DNA from: Candidatus Cloacimonadota bacterium
GTDB taxonomy: Bacteria; Cloacimonadota; Cloacimonadia; Cloacimonadales; Cloacimonadaceae
NCBI GenBank assembly: GCA_012728875.1
Contig: JAAYEF010000002.1
Location: forward strand, 1-64,000
DNA: 64,000 nt
Direction: 5' to 3'
The notes under the pieces were generated by a model. The model had not been told where the DNA came from and made no database searches. It saw only the letters and a list, made by a program, of their open reading frames with translations. A program made the translations under genes and the position numbers. This document shows positions 7,902 through 16,542 of this stretch, in pieces; position 1 is the stretch's first letter; every line of letters starts with the position of its first letter.

Positions 7902-8789
7902 TTGCTTTTACAGAAGTATTTTGAGACCCGTTTGGATTTGATCGAAAAAAGTCTGAAACACTATCTCGGAACTCAGACCCAGCCCGCCAAGGAACTGAAA
8001 AAAGCCATGCATTATGCGGTTTTTTCCGGCGGAAAACGCTGGCGCCCTCTTCTTCTGCTTGCCACCTATGAGATGTTGGCTGGCAAACAGAGCAAAAAAG
8101 GATTGGGTGAAGCGCTCAAAGCTGCAACGGCAATAGAATTGGCTCATAATGCCGCCTTGGTTCACAACGATCTTCCCATGCTGATGAACAAGGCGGAACG
8201 TCGTTCCAAACAGGCTTTGCACCTCAAATTCGATAACGCGGTGGGAATTTTGGCTGGAGACTCGCTTTACACCCTTGCTTTCGAAGCCTTGGGCGAGATC
8301 GTGCCGCCTTCGAAATCTCTGGCCTGCACGCGCATTTTGTCGCTGGGCACCCGCAGCTATGGGCTCATCGGCGGTCAGGCTGTCGAGCTTGAAAGCAAAC
8401 ACCGCCAGATGAAGCTGAATATCCTGCGTTATATAGACCTGAAAAAAATCTGCTCCCTGCTGCAAGCTGCTGCTGATATGGCCTGCGTTTTGGCTGGAGC
8501 CGATGAAAACACCCGGCAAGTCATGAACACCTATGCGCAAAACCTTGGCCTGGCTTTCCAGATGATCGAAAACATCAGCGCGGACTACAACCGTGGCAGC
8601 GAAGGCTTGGACTTTGACGATGAATTTATCCCAAAATCCAAAAACAGCTACACGGCTTTTTTGGGTTTCGACAAAGCGCGCCAAAGCGTTGAAGAAATGC
8701 TGGACGAAAGCGAACGAATGCTGGCTCCGTTTGAGCGCACTGACGTGCTGATTGAATTTGTCCAAATGATCAAGGAACACCTGCCCTGA
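7902..8789 (+). CDS. Polyprenyl-synthase-like protein lacking the catalytic Asp-rich motifs
   Basis: The fold is that of trans-isoprenyl diphosphate synthases (IspA/GGPPS family): GGKRWRP near residue 43, LHLKFDNAVGILAGDSL, IGGQAVELE and a C-terminal helical end are all aligned and the length is normal. However, the first Asp-rich motif DDxxxxD is HNDLPMLMN here, and the second (canonical FQ-DDILD) is FQMIENISAD. The Mg-binding aspartates are therefore mostly lost, and this is probably a non-catalytic paralogue or partner subunit. I prefer the TTG start at 7902 because AGGAG (7891-7895) precedes it by 6 nt; an in-frame ATG at 7878 has no ribosome site. It leads a tightly coupled envelope-type operon. 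Confidence 0.8.
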   Translation: MLLQKYFETRLDLIEKSLKHYLGTQTQPAKELKKAMHYAVFSGGKRWRPLLLLATYEMLAGKQSKKGLGEALKAATAIELAHNAALVHNDLPMLMNKAERRSKQALHLKFDNAVGILAGDSLYTLAFEALGEIVPPSKSLACTRILSLGTRSYGLIGGQAVELESKHRQMKLNILRYIDLKKICSLLQAAADMACVLAGADENTRQVMNTYAQNLGLAFQMIENISADYNRGSEGLDFDDEFIPKSKNSYTAFLGFDKARQSVEEMLDESERMLAPFERTDVLIEFVQMIKEHLP

Positions 8790-8793
8790 CGCC

Positions 8794-9585
8794 ATGATAG
8801 ACATACATTGCCACCTCCTGCCAAACCTTGACGACGGTTCAAAATCTCCGGAAAAATCCTTGGAACAGATCCGTGCAATGGCGATTGGCGGCATCACCGA
8901 TGTTTTCCTCACTTCACACTTCATGCCCGGGCGCTATCACTATGAGCGCAAAAAATATGACGACAAATTGCAATTGCTCAGGGAACTGGTGCAGCAAAAT
9001 CAGATCAATATCAACCTGCATCATGGTTTCGAGATTTTTCTCCACCCCTTCAGCATCAAGGACATTGAAAAACACAAACTCTGCCTGGGAAACTCGAACT
9101 ACGTTTTGGTGGAATCCGATTTGAATGGATTGCCCTCAGATTTTTATGAAAATGTATATCCCCTGCTTCGAGCCGGCTACAAGCCCATTTTGGCCCATGG
9201 CGAACGCTATGTCAGCATCATGCACAACGTCCACGATGCCAAGGACTTGATCCGCAAAGACATCTATATTCAGGTGAACGCCGGCAGCCTTTTGGGGCTC
9301 TATGGCGAAAAGGTTCGTCAAACCGCTTGGCTGCTGCTTCGCAACGGCTGGGCACATTTTCTGGCTTCGGACGATCATGCCAAAATGCCCTACGGCGCCT
9401 ATTTCGATGCAGTTGAACTGCTGAAAACTGAATTGGACGTCAGTGTTGCAAACCTGCTCACGCAGGATTTCCCGGGTAAAATTCTTAAAAACGAGACAAT
9501 TCCATATAAATACGTATATCTGAGATCGGTTCCGGAATCCAGGCGTCGTCGAAAAAGAAGCCTCTGGCGCAGGATCTTCGGATAA
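8794..9585 (+). CDS. PHP-family phosphoesterase, CpsB/YwqE-like (Mn-dependent tyrosine phosphatase type)
   Basis: The 263-aa protein carries the metal-binding motifs of the CpsB/CapC PHP group in order: DIHCHLLPNLDDG at the N terminus, TSH near residue 40, a His in HHGFEIF, AHGERY (canonical AHPERY) and SDDH near the C terminus. Family members dephosphorylate tyrosine kinases that control capsule or exopolysaccharide export. No BY-kinase lies in the window, so the substrate here is open. The C-terminal RRRRKR tail is strongly basic. It starts 4 bp after the prenyl-synthase-like gene and ends directly against the next ATG, so it is translationally coupled on both sides. Confidence 0.85.
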   Translation: MIDIHCHLLPNLDDGSKSPEKSLEQIRAMAIGGITDVFLTSHFMPGRYHYERKKYDDKLQLLRELVQQNQININLHHGFEIFLHPFSIKDIEKHKLCLGNSNYVLVESDLNGLPSDFYENVYPLLRAGYKPILAHGERYVSIMHNVHDAKDLIRKDIYIQVNAGSLLGLYGEKVRQTAWLLLRNGWAHFLASDDHAKMPYGAYFDAVELLKTELDVSVANLLTQDFPGKILKNETIPYKYVYLRSVPESRRRRKRSLWRRIFG

Positions 9586-10560
9586 ATGCCCAAACTCCTG
9601 ATCACGGGCGTCACGGGGCTGATTGGCAAGGCTGTTCTCAATGGCGTTTTGGCAAAGGACAGCGATTGGCACTGCACCGCGCTCATCCGTCCTGAAACCA
9701 AGGCTCAGCGTTACAACGCATTCAGCACCCAGCTTGACTTGGTAAAAATCGATCTTGCCGACATCAAGGGTCTCAAAAACTTCCTTGCCCACAATTCCTT
9801 TGATGCGGTGATGCATATTGGCGCTCTGCGCGGTGGACGCAAATTCACCAAAAACGAGTTTTTGCGCGCGAACTTCCTTTCCACCCAACAGCTTGCGGAA
9901 CACAGCCTGCAATCGGGAGCAAAGTTCATGTTTTGCTCATCGGTGGGAGTTTTTGGCGCCATCCCGGAAGAGCTGCCTGCGAACAATCAAACCGAGCGCA
10001 ATCCCGATAATTTCTATCACTATACCAAGATCGAAAGCGAAAAGATGATCCAGCGCGCCACCCTCAAGGGCTTGAAAGCAGCGATCCTGCGTCCGTCCAT
10101 CACCTACGGAATCGGTGACCGCGGGTTCCCCTACCAAATGGTAAAAATGGTTCACAAAAAGCACTTTCCCTTGATCAATAAACGAATCTGGATCCATCTG
10201 TGCAATGTAAACACCATCGCCAACGCCTTCGTCTGGCTTTTGGAGAATGATTACAAACCCGGTTTGGCATTGAACGTTGCCGACCGCGAGCCTGTACAAC
10301 TGCATCAACTGGTGAATTTTATCTCACGCGAACTGCGTGGAAGCAACTATGGCAGCCTGCTCAGGCTGGATCAACAGTTCTTCCGCTGGGGTGAAAAGCT
10401 GGCACGCTTGGCAAAAAACGAACTGTGGATCAGCCGCTTCGAACTGATTTCCCGCTCCTGGTTCTATCAGGTTTCCGACACTTATGAACTGATGAAGCTT
10501 CCTGAAACTTTCACGATTCCAGACATCCGGCTCACAATCTCGGACTATTTGGGAAAATAA
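9586..10560 (+). CDS. NAD(P)-dependent epimerase/dehydratase (extended SDR)
   Basis: This 324-aa protein is an extended short-chain dehydrogenase. The Rossmann glycine motif TGVTGLIG lies at the N terminus, SSVGVFG supplies the catalytic Ser region and YHYTK is the Tyr-x-x-x-Lys pair. Such enzymes act on nucleotide sugars, sterol-like or other alcohols. The neighbours (PHP phosphatase, methyltransferase, LPG-synthase-like membrane protein) suggest a surface glycan or lipid substrate, but the sequence does not say which. ATG 9586 follows the previous stop without a gap, and the stop overlaps the next start by one base (TAATG). Confidence 0.85.
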   Translation: MPKLLITGVTGLIGKAVLNGVLAKDSDWHCTALIRPETKAQRYNAFSTQLDLVKIDLADIKGLKNFLAHNSFDAVMHIGALRGGRKFTKNEFLRANFLSTQQLAEHSLQSGAKFMFCSSVGVFGAIPEELPANNQTERNPDNFYHYTKIESEKMIQRATLKGLKAAILRPSITYGIGDRGFPYQMVKMVHKKHFPLINKRIWIHLCNVNTIANAFVWLLENDYKPGLALNVADREPVQLHQLVNFISRELRGSNYGSLLRLDQQFFRWGEKLARLAKNELWISRFELISRSWFYQVSDTYELMKLPETFTIPDIRLTISDYLGK

Positions 10561-11420
10561 TGGCAATCCCCATCATCATCGACTGGGAAAAATATTACCA
10601 AAACCCCCATGAAGGGCTGGGCTCATCCTACGAACGTGTCGTTTTGAATGACCTGATTTTGGCGACCGCAAAAAAGCACGGCGTAAAAACCGCTTTGGAA
10701 AGCCCCAGCTTCGGTTTCACCGGCATCAGCGGCATCAACCTGATGGCTCTGGCGGATTCCGGTGTGAAGGTCACCCTGCAGGATAACGACCCTCGCAGAC
10801 TGGAGCTGATCCAGCAGCTTTGGAACCGGCTGGAACGCCCGCTGCAGACGGAATTGAACCCCGATTTCCGCGGTCTGAAGCACCCCGACAAAGCTTTCGA
10901 CCTCAGTTTTTCCTTCTCCGCCCTCTGGTTTGTGCCAGACTTGAAAACTTTTCTGGCAGAGCTTTCCCGCGTGACCGCCAAAGTAATCTTCATCAGCGTT
11001 CCGAACCGCTCCGGACTTGGCTACAAGCTGCAATTGCGCGATTACAGTCCCCAAAAATATCCCGAACTGAAGCTCAGCCACATCGATCCCGCTTCCATCA
11101 TCTCCCTTTTGGGCAAACTGGGCTGGAAGCTGGAAAGCAGTGGATATTTTGATTGTCCGCCCTGGCCGGATATTGGCATGACCAAGGAAGAATTTCTGGG
11201 AAAATGGCTGGGCATAAAACCTGCTTCCAAAGCCAAAGAATCAGAGAAAGCACAGAAATATCTCAGCATTTTGAGCCATTACGAGGGAAATGACCCGGAT
11301 TTTGAGAAGCGGATGCGGAAACTGCAATGGTTTGAAAAAATCGCGCCCAATCCTTTCAAAATGATCTGGGCACACCATCTCAGGCTGGTTTTTTCTCGCC
11401 GGGGTGGATCCGAAAAGTGA
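10560..11420 (+). CDS. SAM-dependent methyltransferase-like protein (class I)
   Basis: The 286-aa protein resembles the Methyltransf_11 group. There is a first acidic/glycine segment where motif I lies (ALESPSFGFTGISG, weaker than the usual ExGxGxG), a motif-II-like VTLQDNDPRRLE, and a FDLSFSFSALWFVPDL segment in the position of motif IV. The degenerate glycine motif leaves some doubt about SAM binding. It is soluble with no signal. Its start overlaps the previous stop by one base and its stop overlaps the next GTG start by 4 bp (GTGA). A lipid or glycan methylation role is inferred only from the operon. Confidence 0.7.
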   Translation: MAIPIIIDWEKYYQNPHEGLGSSYERVVLNDLILATAKKHGVKTALESPSFGFTGISGINLMALADSGVKVTLQDNDPRRLELIQQLWNRLERPLQTELNPDFRGLKHPDKAFDLSFSFSALWFVPDLKTFLAELSRVTAKVIFISVPNRSGLGYKLQLRDYSPQKYPELKLSHIDPASIISLLGKLGWKLESSGYFDCPPWPDIGMTKEEFLGKWLGIKPASKAKESEKAQKYLSILSHYEGNDPDFEKRMRKLQWFEKIAPNPFKMIWAHHLRLVFSRRGGSEK

Positions 11421-12424
11421 ACCTCACGCGCAAGCGCCTGATCTATCTGATTGCCGGGCTGCTTTTTGGCATCCTTCTCATCTGGCTTTGGCTGCGCAGC
11501 ATCGATCCCCGGCAGGTGCTTGAAGATATCCGCAGAGTGCGTCCCGCTTTGGTTTTATGGGCATCTGTGATCTATCTGTGTGCCTACGCAGTCCGCAGTT
11601 GGCGTTGGAATCTGCTTTTGCGCAAACTGATAAAACTACCCTTGGGAAAAACCTTTCTTTACAGCATGGGCGGAAACTGGGTGAACTATCTCATTCCGAT
11701 CCGCGCCGGCGAAGTGGTGAAAGCCTGGTTCATCAAGAAAAACCACGGCATCCCCCTCCTGAAAAGCCTTCCCTCCATTTTTATCGACAAAGCCTTCGAC
11801 ACCCTGGGCATCCTGTTCGTCCTGCTCCTTTTACCCTTGCTCAAGATTCATGTTTCGCCCGGCTTGGCGGTCCTGCTCATTCTTTTGGGACTTTTTTTCC
11901 TGATTTCCGTGGGCATTTTGATGCTCTCGGTTTGGAGCAAGGAAAAGGTGGCAAAGCTCCTGCAAGCCTTGTTTTCCTGGCTGCCTCTGCGCTTGAAGGA
12001 AAAAGTGAACGGCTATATCGAAGTTTTTGTGCAGGGCTTGAATGTGTTTGAGCAGCACTGGAGCCGCCTGCTGTTATCAGTTTTGCTCACCGCTTTGGGA
12101 GTGGGTTTGGACGGACTGTATTTCCACCTGCTTTTCCAAGCCTTTGGGGTGGAACTTAATTTCTTGAAAGTGCTTTTTGGCTATACTTTGATAAACCTTT
12201 CCTATGCTTTGCCGCAGCCCCCAGCCCAGCTTGGCAGCAATGAATGGATGATGATCATCATCTTTTCCGCCGGATTTGCATTGACAAAAGACAGCGCCTC
12301 TGCGATCATGGCATTCGCGCATGTGTTGACGGCTGTCTTGATCGGGATTACGGGCTTGATTGCCATCCTTGGCAGCGGCGGCCAGGCGCTGAAAGTAATG
12401 ATCCACGGAGATAAAGATATATGA
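11417..12424 (+). CDS. LPG-synthase-TM-like (UPF0104/AglD-type) integral membrane protein
   Basis: This 335-aa protein has about eight transmembrane segments and the signatures of the lysylphosphatidylglycerol-synthase membrane domain family: an arginine-rich SWRWNLLL loop near residue 60, GGNWVNYLIPIRAGEVVKAW near 90, and the LPQPPAQLGSNEWMM segment near 270. The family includes flippase-like halves of MprF and archaeal AglD-related proteins. No soluble aminoacyl-transfer domain is attached, so a lipid-translocating or lipid-linked sugar role is more plausible than lysyl transfer. It starts with GTG overlapping the upstream stop and overlaps the MoxR gene by 4 bp. Confidence 0.85.
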   Translation: MNLTRKRLIYLIAGLLFGILLIWLWLRSIDPRQVLEDIRRVRPALVLWASVIYLCAYAVRSWRWNLLLRKLIKLPLGKTFLYSMGGNWVNYLIPIRAGEVVKAWFIKKNHGIPLLKSLPSIFIDKAFDTLGILFVLLLLPLLKIHVSPGLAVLLILLGLFFLISVGILMLSVWSKEKVAKLLQALFSWLPLRLKEKVNGYIEVFVQGLNVFEQHWSRLLLSVLLTALGVGLDGLYFHLLFQAFGVELNFLKVLFGYTLINLSYALPQPPAQLGSNEWMMIIIFSAGFALTKDSASAIMAFAHVLTAVLIGITGLIAILGSGGQALKVMIHGDKDI

Positions 12425-13401
12425 ACAGTGAAAAAATGATAAGCATGATCGAAGAGCTGAAACCCTTGAAACAGCAGTTGTTGGACGAAATCCGCAAAGT
12501 GATTGTTGGCCAGGATGAAGTGGTGGAAAAAGTTCTGATCGGGCTTTTTGCAAATGGTCACATGCTGATTGAGGGCGTGCCCGGCTTGGCAAAAACCCTG
12601 CTGATTTCCACCATCGCCAAGGCCCTGCACCTCTCTTTTGGCAGGATCCAATTCACCCCGGACCTGATGCCTTCAGACATCACGGGTTCCGACATTCTAG
12701 TTTCCACCAGCGGCGGCGAAAGCAGGGAATTCCAATATATCAAGGGTCCCATTTTTGCAAACATCATCCTGGCGGACGAGATCAACCGCACACCTCCCAA
12801 AACCCAGGCCGCACTGCTGCAAGCCATGCAGGAATACCAGGTCAGCAGTGGAAACAAGACCATGGATCTGGATTTGCCCTTCATCGTGATGGCCACGCAA
12901 AACCCCATCGAACAGGAAGGCACCTATCCCCTGCCGGAAGCCCAGTTGGACCGCTTCATGCTGTTCATCGACATCGGCTACCCCGGCTATGAAGAGGAAC
13001 TCACCATCGTGCAAAACACCACCGGCGCACCCGGCGAAGAGCCGCGGCCACTGCTTTCCGCGGATAAAATCATCGCCATGCAAACCGCCATCAGAAACAT
13101 GCCGCTCAGCAGTCACGTGCTGGAATATGCGGTGAAACTTGCCCGCTCCACCCGTCCCGGCGACCCCGGCTGCAAGCCTTCCATCGCAGAAAAGATCAAC
13201 TGGGGAGCCGGTCCCCGCGCCAGCCAATACTTGGTTTTGGGCGCCAAAGCCAGGGCTGCTCTGGATGGACGTCTCACCCCTTCGGAAGAAGATGTGCGCG
13301 CCGTGGCGCTTCCTGTGCTCAGCCACAGGGTTTTGATCTCCTTTGCTGCAGAAGCGGAGGGGATCAAATCTGCCGACATCATCAAAGAACTGATAAATTG
13401 A
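12421..13401 (+). CDS. MoxR-family AAA+ ATPase
   Basis: The 326-aa protein is a typical MoxR ATPase. It starts with a helical region and IVGQDEVVEK; the Walker A is GVPGLAKT near residue 56, and Walker B/DEI reads IILADEINRTPPKTQ near 118. The sensor-1 region ATQNPIEQEGTYPLPEAQ and the C-terminal lid follow. MoxR proteins act as chaperones that mature metalloenzymes or membrane complexes, usually with a DUF58 and VWA-domain partner encoded next door. Those partners are absent here; the gene is coupled by ATGA overlap to the membrane protein upstream. The client is unknown. Confidence 0.93.
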   Translation: MNSEKMISMIEELKPLKQQLLDEIRKVIVGQDEVVEKVLIGLFANGHMLIEGVPGLAKTLLISTIAKALHLSFGRIQFTPDLMPSDITGSDILVSTSGGESREFQYIKGPIFANIILADEINRTPPKTQAALLQAMQEYQVSSGNKTMDLDLPFIVMATQNPIEQEGTYPLPEAQLDRFMLFIDIGYPGYEEELTIVQNTTGAPGEEPRPLLSADKIIAMQTAIRNMPLSSHVLEYAVKLARSTRPGDPGCKPSIAEKINWGAGPRASQYLVLGAKARAALDGRLTPSEEDVRAVALPVLSHRVLISFAAEAEGIKSADIIKELIN

Positions 13402-13477
13402 TGCGGGAAACCGGCATCTGGAAAGTATGTATTGTAACAGCCAAAAATGGCTGGCTTCATCCCTTTAGGAGAGAATT

Positions 13478-14410
13478 ATGAAAAAAGCTCTGCTGTTCAC
13501 GTTTATCGTTTTGGCACTGGCAAGCGCCGCCGCCATCGACTTTCGCGTGCCCCAGCTTATGGTGCACATGAAAAATGTTCAGCCCTACAACGTGGATTTT
13601 CAGGAAAACCAGGTGATCCTGAGAAACAAAAACTACGTTTGGTTAAATTCCATTTTCAACCCCTGGTCGCCGCGCTTGGAAGCGGTCTTTTTATCCCAAT
13701 ATATCATTGAAGATGTGAATTTGCTGGGCAGCAATCACCTCTACATCTGCAGCCAGGAACCGGGAAACCTGGTGAGCACGGTGGACACTCTCTCCTACCC
13801 CAGCAGCATCTATTTTCCAAACACCGCCATCGGCAACAGAATGACTCGCGAAGGCCCCATGCTCTATGTGGCAGACCGTTTTCGCGGCATCGACATCATC
13901 GACATTGGCAAAGGCGCTTCAGGCGAATTGCGCAGCACTTTTTCTGAAAAATGGGGCATCCGGGATTTCATTGCAGAATATCCCTACCTCTGGGCGCTAA
14001 ACGATTTTGGCTTGGTCACCGTGGATATCAAGGACATGAATTTCCCGCTCAGCATGGGCGTGAACTATGAAATTGCCGATGCCACCATCATGGCAAAAAA
14101 TGGTGATATCGTCTGGCTGGGAGCAGGCAACAAGCTTTTGGCAATCAACGCTTCGGACATGTATCATCCCCGGCTCATTTTTCAAACACGCCTTTCCTAC
14201 GACATCCGGGATATGGAGCTGAAGGACAACTTGCTCTATCTCGCACTGGGCATGGGCGGAGTGAAAATCCTGGATGTGACCAACCCCATCAAGGTGGAAG
14301 AGCTGCGCACCATCATCCCCTACTATGAAGTGTTCGACGTTGCCCTGGATGGAGACTTGATGTTCCTCGCCCTGGGCAAAGACGGCTGGATGATCTACGA
14401 ATATAAGTAA
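13478..14410 (+). CDS. Exported LVIVD-like beta-propeller protein
   Basis: The 310-aa protein has a clear signal peptide (MKKALLFTFIVLALASAAA) and then repeating blocks of the LVIVD type, such as PMLYVADRFRGIDIIDI, LWALNDFGLVTVDI and LLYLALGMGGVKILDV. These are expected to form a propeller outside the inner membrane. There is no lipobox and no T9SS-type tail. It is preceded by a strong ribosome site (AGGAGAGAATT) and sits 76 bp after moxR, so it may be the end of that operon or separate; a short hairpin (CAGCCA/TGGCTG, about 13439-13454) lies in the gap. The function is unknown. Confidence 0.75.
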   Translation: MKKALLFTFIVLALASAAAIDFRVPQLMVHMKNVQPYNVDFQENQVILRNKNYVWLNSIFNPWSPRLEAVFLSQYIIEDVNLLGSNHLYICSQEPGNLVSTVDTLSYPSSIYFPNTAIGNRMTREGPMLYVADRFRGIDIIDIGKGASGELRSTFSEKWGIRDFIAEYPYLWALNDFGLVTVDIKDMNFPLSMGVNYEIADATIMAKNGDIVWLGAGNKLLAINASDMYHPRLIFQTRLSYDIRDMELKDNLLYLALGMGGVKILDVTNPIKVEELRTIIPYYEVFDVALDGDLMFLALGKDGWMIYEYK

Positions 14411-14613
14411 ATAGAACTCAGTAGCTTGGGGCTACAGCATAACTGCTGAATAAGTCGGGAAGAAGCCTGCTTCGCCCTAGGCTCAAAGCCGGTTTTTGGA
14501 TGGCTCTTTCCCCTTGAAAACCCGCCTTTGGGCGAGTGCTTGAAGAGGGCGAAACGGGTGGCTGTATTGTGCGGGCCAAGGAGGGCTCAGATGAAAGGCA
14601 AGCGGATTGGAAC

Positions 14614-16392
14614 TCAGGATTCCGCTTTTTCCTCCAGTTGCAGCCAGCGTTCCAGCTTTTCCTGATGGACTTGATTCAGCTTCTGCAGTTCTTCCCCAAT
14701 TTCCGCATAATCCAGATGTGAAAGCTGCTGAGCGGGATCCCCCATTTTTGCCTCGAGTTCGGCGATCTGTTTTTCAATTTCGGCAATTTCAGGATTCAGC
14801 ATTTCCAATTCCCGTTTTTCATTGTAACTGAGCCCTTTTTGTGGCTTTTTGGGTCGCTGTGGCGCAGGCTTGGCAGCCTTTTCCGCTTCCTCCTCTTTTT
14901 GGAACTTTTTCACCAGCAGCCAGTCTGAATAGTTGCCGGGAAATTTGCGGACGGAATCTCCCTCAAAAATGAAAAGGTGATCCACGCTGCGATCCAGGAA
15001 AAAGCGGTCATGAGACACCACCAACAGGCAGCCGGAAAAGGCATCCAGATAGTCTTCCAAGATTTCCAGGGTGCGAATATCCAGATCGTTCGTGGGCTCA
15101 TCCAAGATGATGAAATTTGCTCCAAACATCAGGGATTTAAGTAAATACAGGCGTTTGAGCTCTCCTCCGGAAAGCGAGGAAAGCTTTTGCTGCTGCATTT
15201 TGTCGTCGAACAGAAAGCGCTTGAGCATCACCGAGGCGGTCACCTTGCTGTTATCCTGGGTGCGGATCACTTCGGCATATTGTGCAATGTATTCATACAC
15301 TGTGAGATGCGGCTCAAAACTCTCATCGTTTTGGCGGTAATAGGAAAAATGGGTGTTCACGCCAATCTTCACGCTGCCTGCATCGGGCTCCACCTCTCCC
15401 ACAATGATTTTGAGCAGGGTGGTTTTTCCGCAGCCATTTGGACCCAGGATGCCGATGCGTTCCCGAGCCTGGAAAGTGTGTTCTATATTTCGGAACAGCT
15501 TTTGGTCACCATAGCTTTTACTCAGCTTGTGCAGTTCCAGGATGGTTTTGCCCAAGCGGTCCGTTTTGAAGGAAATATCAAGCTCGGCATTTGAGATCAG
15601 ATAGCTTTTGGAAAGCAGTTCACGCACCCGATCCACGTGGTTTTTGGGCTTGGTGGCACGTGCCCTGGCGCCCCGGTTCAGCCAATCCAGTTCTTTTTTC
15701 AATTGCGCTTGACGACGGGTCTCCTTGCGCTGCAAATCGGTTTCACGGAACAATTTCCCGCGCACGAAATCCGAATAGTTGCCTTCGTAGATGTGACCGC
15801 GACCTTGGTCAATTTCCAGAATTCTATTGCAGACGGCATCCAGAAAATAGCGGTCGTGAGTAACGAAAATCACGGTTTTTTTGCTTTGCGCCAGATAGTC
15901 CTGCAACCATTCGATGGCATCCAGATCCAGATGGTTTGTGGGTTCATCCAAAATCAAGATGTCTGGATCGGCAACCAAAACCCTTGCCAGATCAGCCTTG
16001 CGGCGCTGTCCTCCGGAAAGCAGGGAAAGGGGTTTTTCAAAATCGGTGATGCCCAAAATGGTGAGTATGGCTTTGTAGCGGTATTCTTCGTCACTTTCAG
16101 GCTGCAGGGGCTGCGGGGGTTGGATATAATCCAAAACGCTCATCATGGGGGTGGCTTCGGCTTCCTGATCCAGATAGCCGATCTTCTGACCGCCTCGAAC
16201 CACGAAGCTGCCGGAACTGGGGTCGATCACCTCAGCCAGGATTTTTAGCAAAGTGCTTTTGCCACAGCCGTTTATGCCCACAACTCCAATCTTGTCGCCA
16301 AGATGGATGCCGAGATCGAGGGAGGAAAAAATGACCTTGCTGCCGATTTGCTTGGCAAGGTTTTCGATGGTGATGGCTACATCAGATGCCAT
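14614..16392 (-). CDS. ABC-F family ATPase (Uup/EttA-type)
   Basis: The 592-aa protein has two ABC ATPase domains and no membrane domain, the hallmark of ABC-F translation factors. Domain 1 has Walker A GINGCGKST, signature LLSGGQRRK and Walker B ILILDEPTNHLD. Domain 2 has GPNGCGKTT, LSGGELKRL and FIILDEPTNDLD. The interdomain linker around 210-290 and a charged C-terminal coiled coil (from about 515) resemble Uup more than EttA. Members bind the ribosomal E-site or DNA structures; some give antibiotic resistance. It is the last gene of this minus-strand run, convergent with the propeller gene. The 14411-14613 gap holds no credible gene. Confidence 0.92.
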   Translation of the reverse strand: MASDVAITIENLAKQIGSKVIFSSLDLGIHLGDKIGVVGINGCGKSTLLKILAEVIDPSSGSFVVRGGQKIGYLDQEAEATPMMSVLDYIQPPQPLQPESDEEYRYKAILTILGITDFEKPLSLLSGGQRRKADLARVLVADPDILILDEPTNHLDLDAIEWLQDYLAQSKKTVIFVTHDRYFLDAVCNRILEIDQGRGHIYEGNYSDFVRGKLFRETDLQRKETRRQAQLKKELDWLNRGARARATKPKNHVDRVRELLSKSYLISNAELDISFKTDRLGKTILELHKLSKSYGDQKLFRNIEHTFQARERIGILGPNGCGKTTLLKIIVGEVEPDAGSVKIGVNTHFSYYRQNDESFEPHLTVYEYIAQYAEVIRTQDNSKVTASVMLKRFLFDDKMQQQKLSSLSGGELKRLYLLKSLMFGANFIILDEPTNDLDIRTLEILEDYLDAFSGCLLVVSHDRFFLDRSVDHLFIFEGDSVRKFPGNYSDWLLVKKFQKEEEAEKAAKPAPQRPKKPQKGLSYNEKRELEMLNPEIAEIEKQIAELEAKMGDPAQQLSHLDYAEIGEELQKLNQVHQEKLERWLQLEEKAES

Positions 16393-16406
16393 GATTCAAA
16401 AAAAGA

Positions 16407-16483
16407 TGGCGTCCCTGAGGCGATTCGAACGCCTGACCTTCACCTTCGGAGGGTGCCACTCTATCCAGCTGAGCTACAGGGAC
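16407..16483 (-). tRNA. tRNA-Arg (anticodon CCG), CCA encoded
   Basis: Read on the minus strand, the acceptor arms GTCCCTG and CAGGGAC pair fully. The D arm GCTC..GAGT, an anticodon loop CTCCGAA (anticodon CCG, codon CGG) and the T arm AGGCG-TTCGAAT-CGCCT are all in place. The top pair of the anticodon stem is a mismatch. The 3' end continues G-CCA, so CCA is encoded. It lies in the gap between the ABC-F gene and thyX. Confidence 0.95.
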
Positions 16484-16542
16484 GCAAAGGCTTTCATACA
16501 TGAATTTTTGAACCCGGAAATCTGTCAATCCATTTGGCTGTG

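Noticed and set aside
14430-14540. Terminator between the propeller gene and the ABC-F gene
   Set aside because: Only 4-5-bp stems with short T-runs were found on either strand; too weak to annotate.
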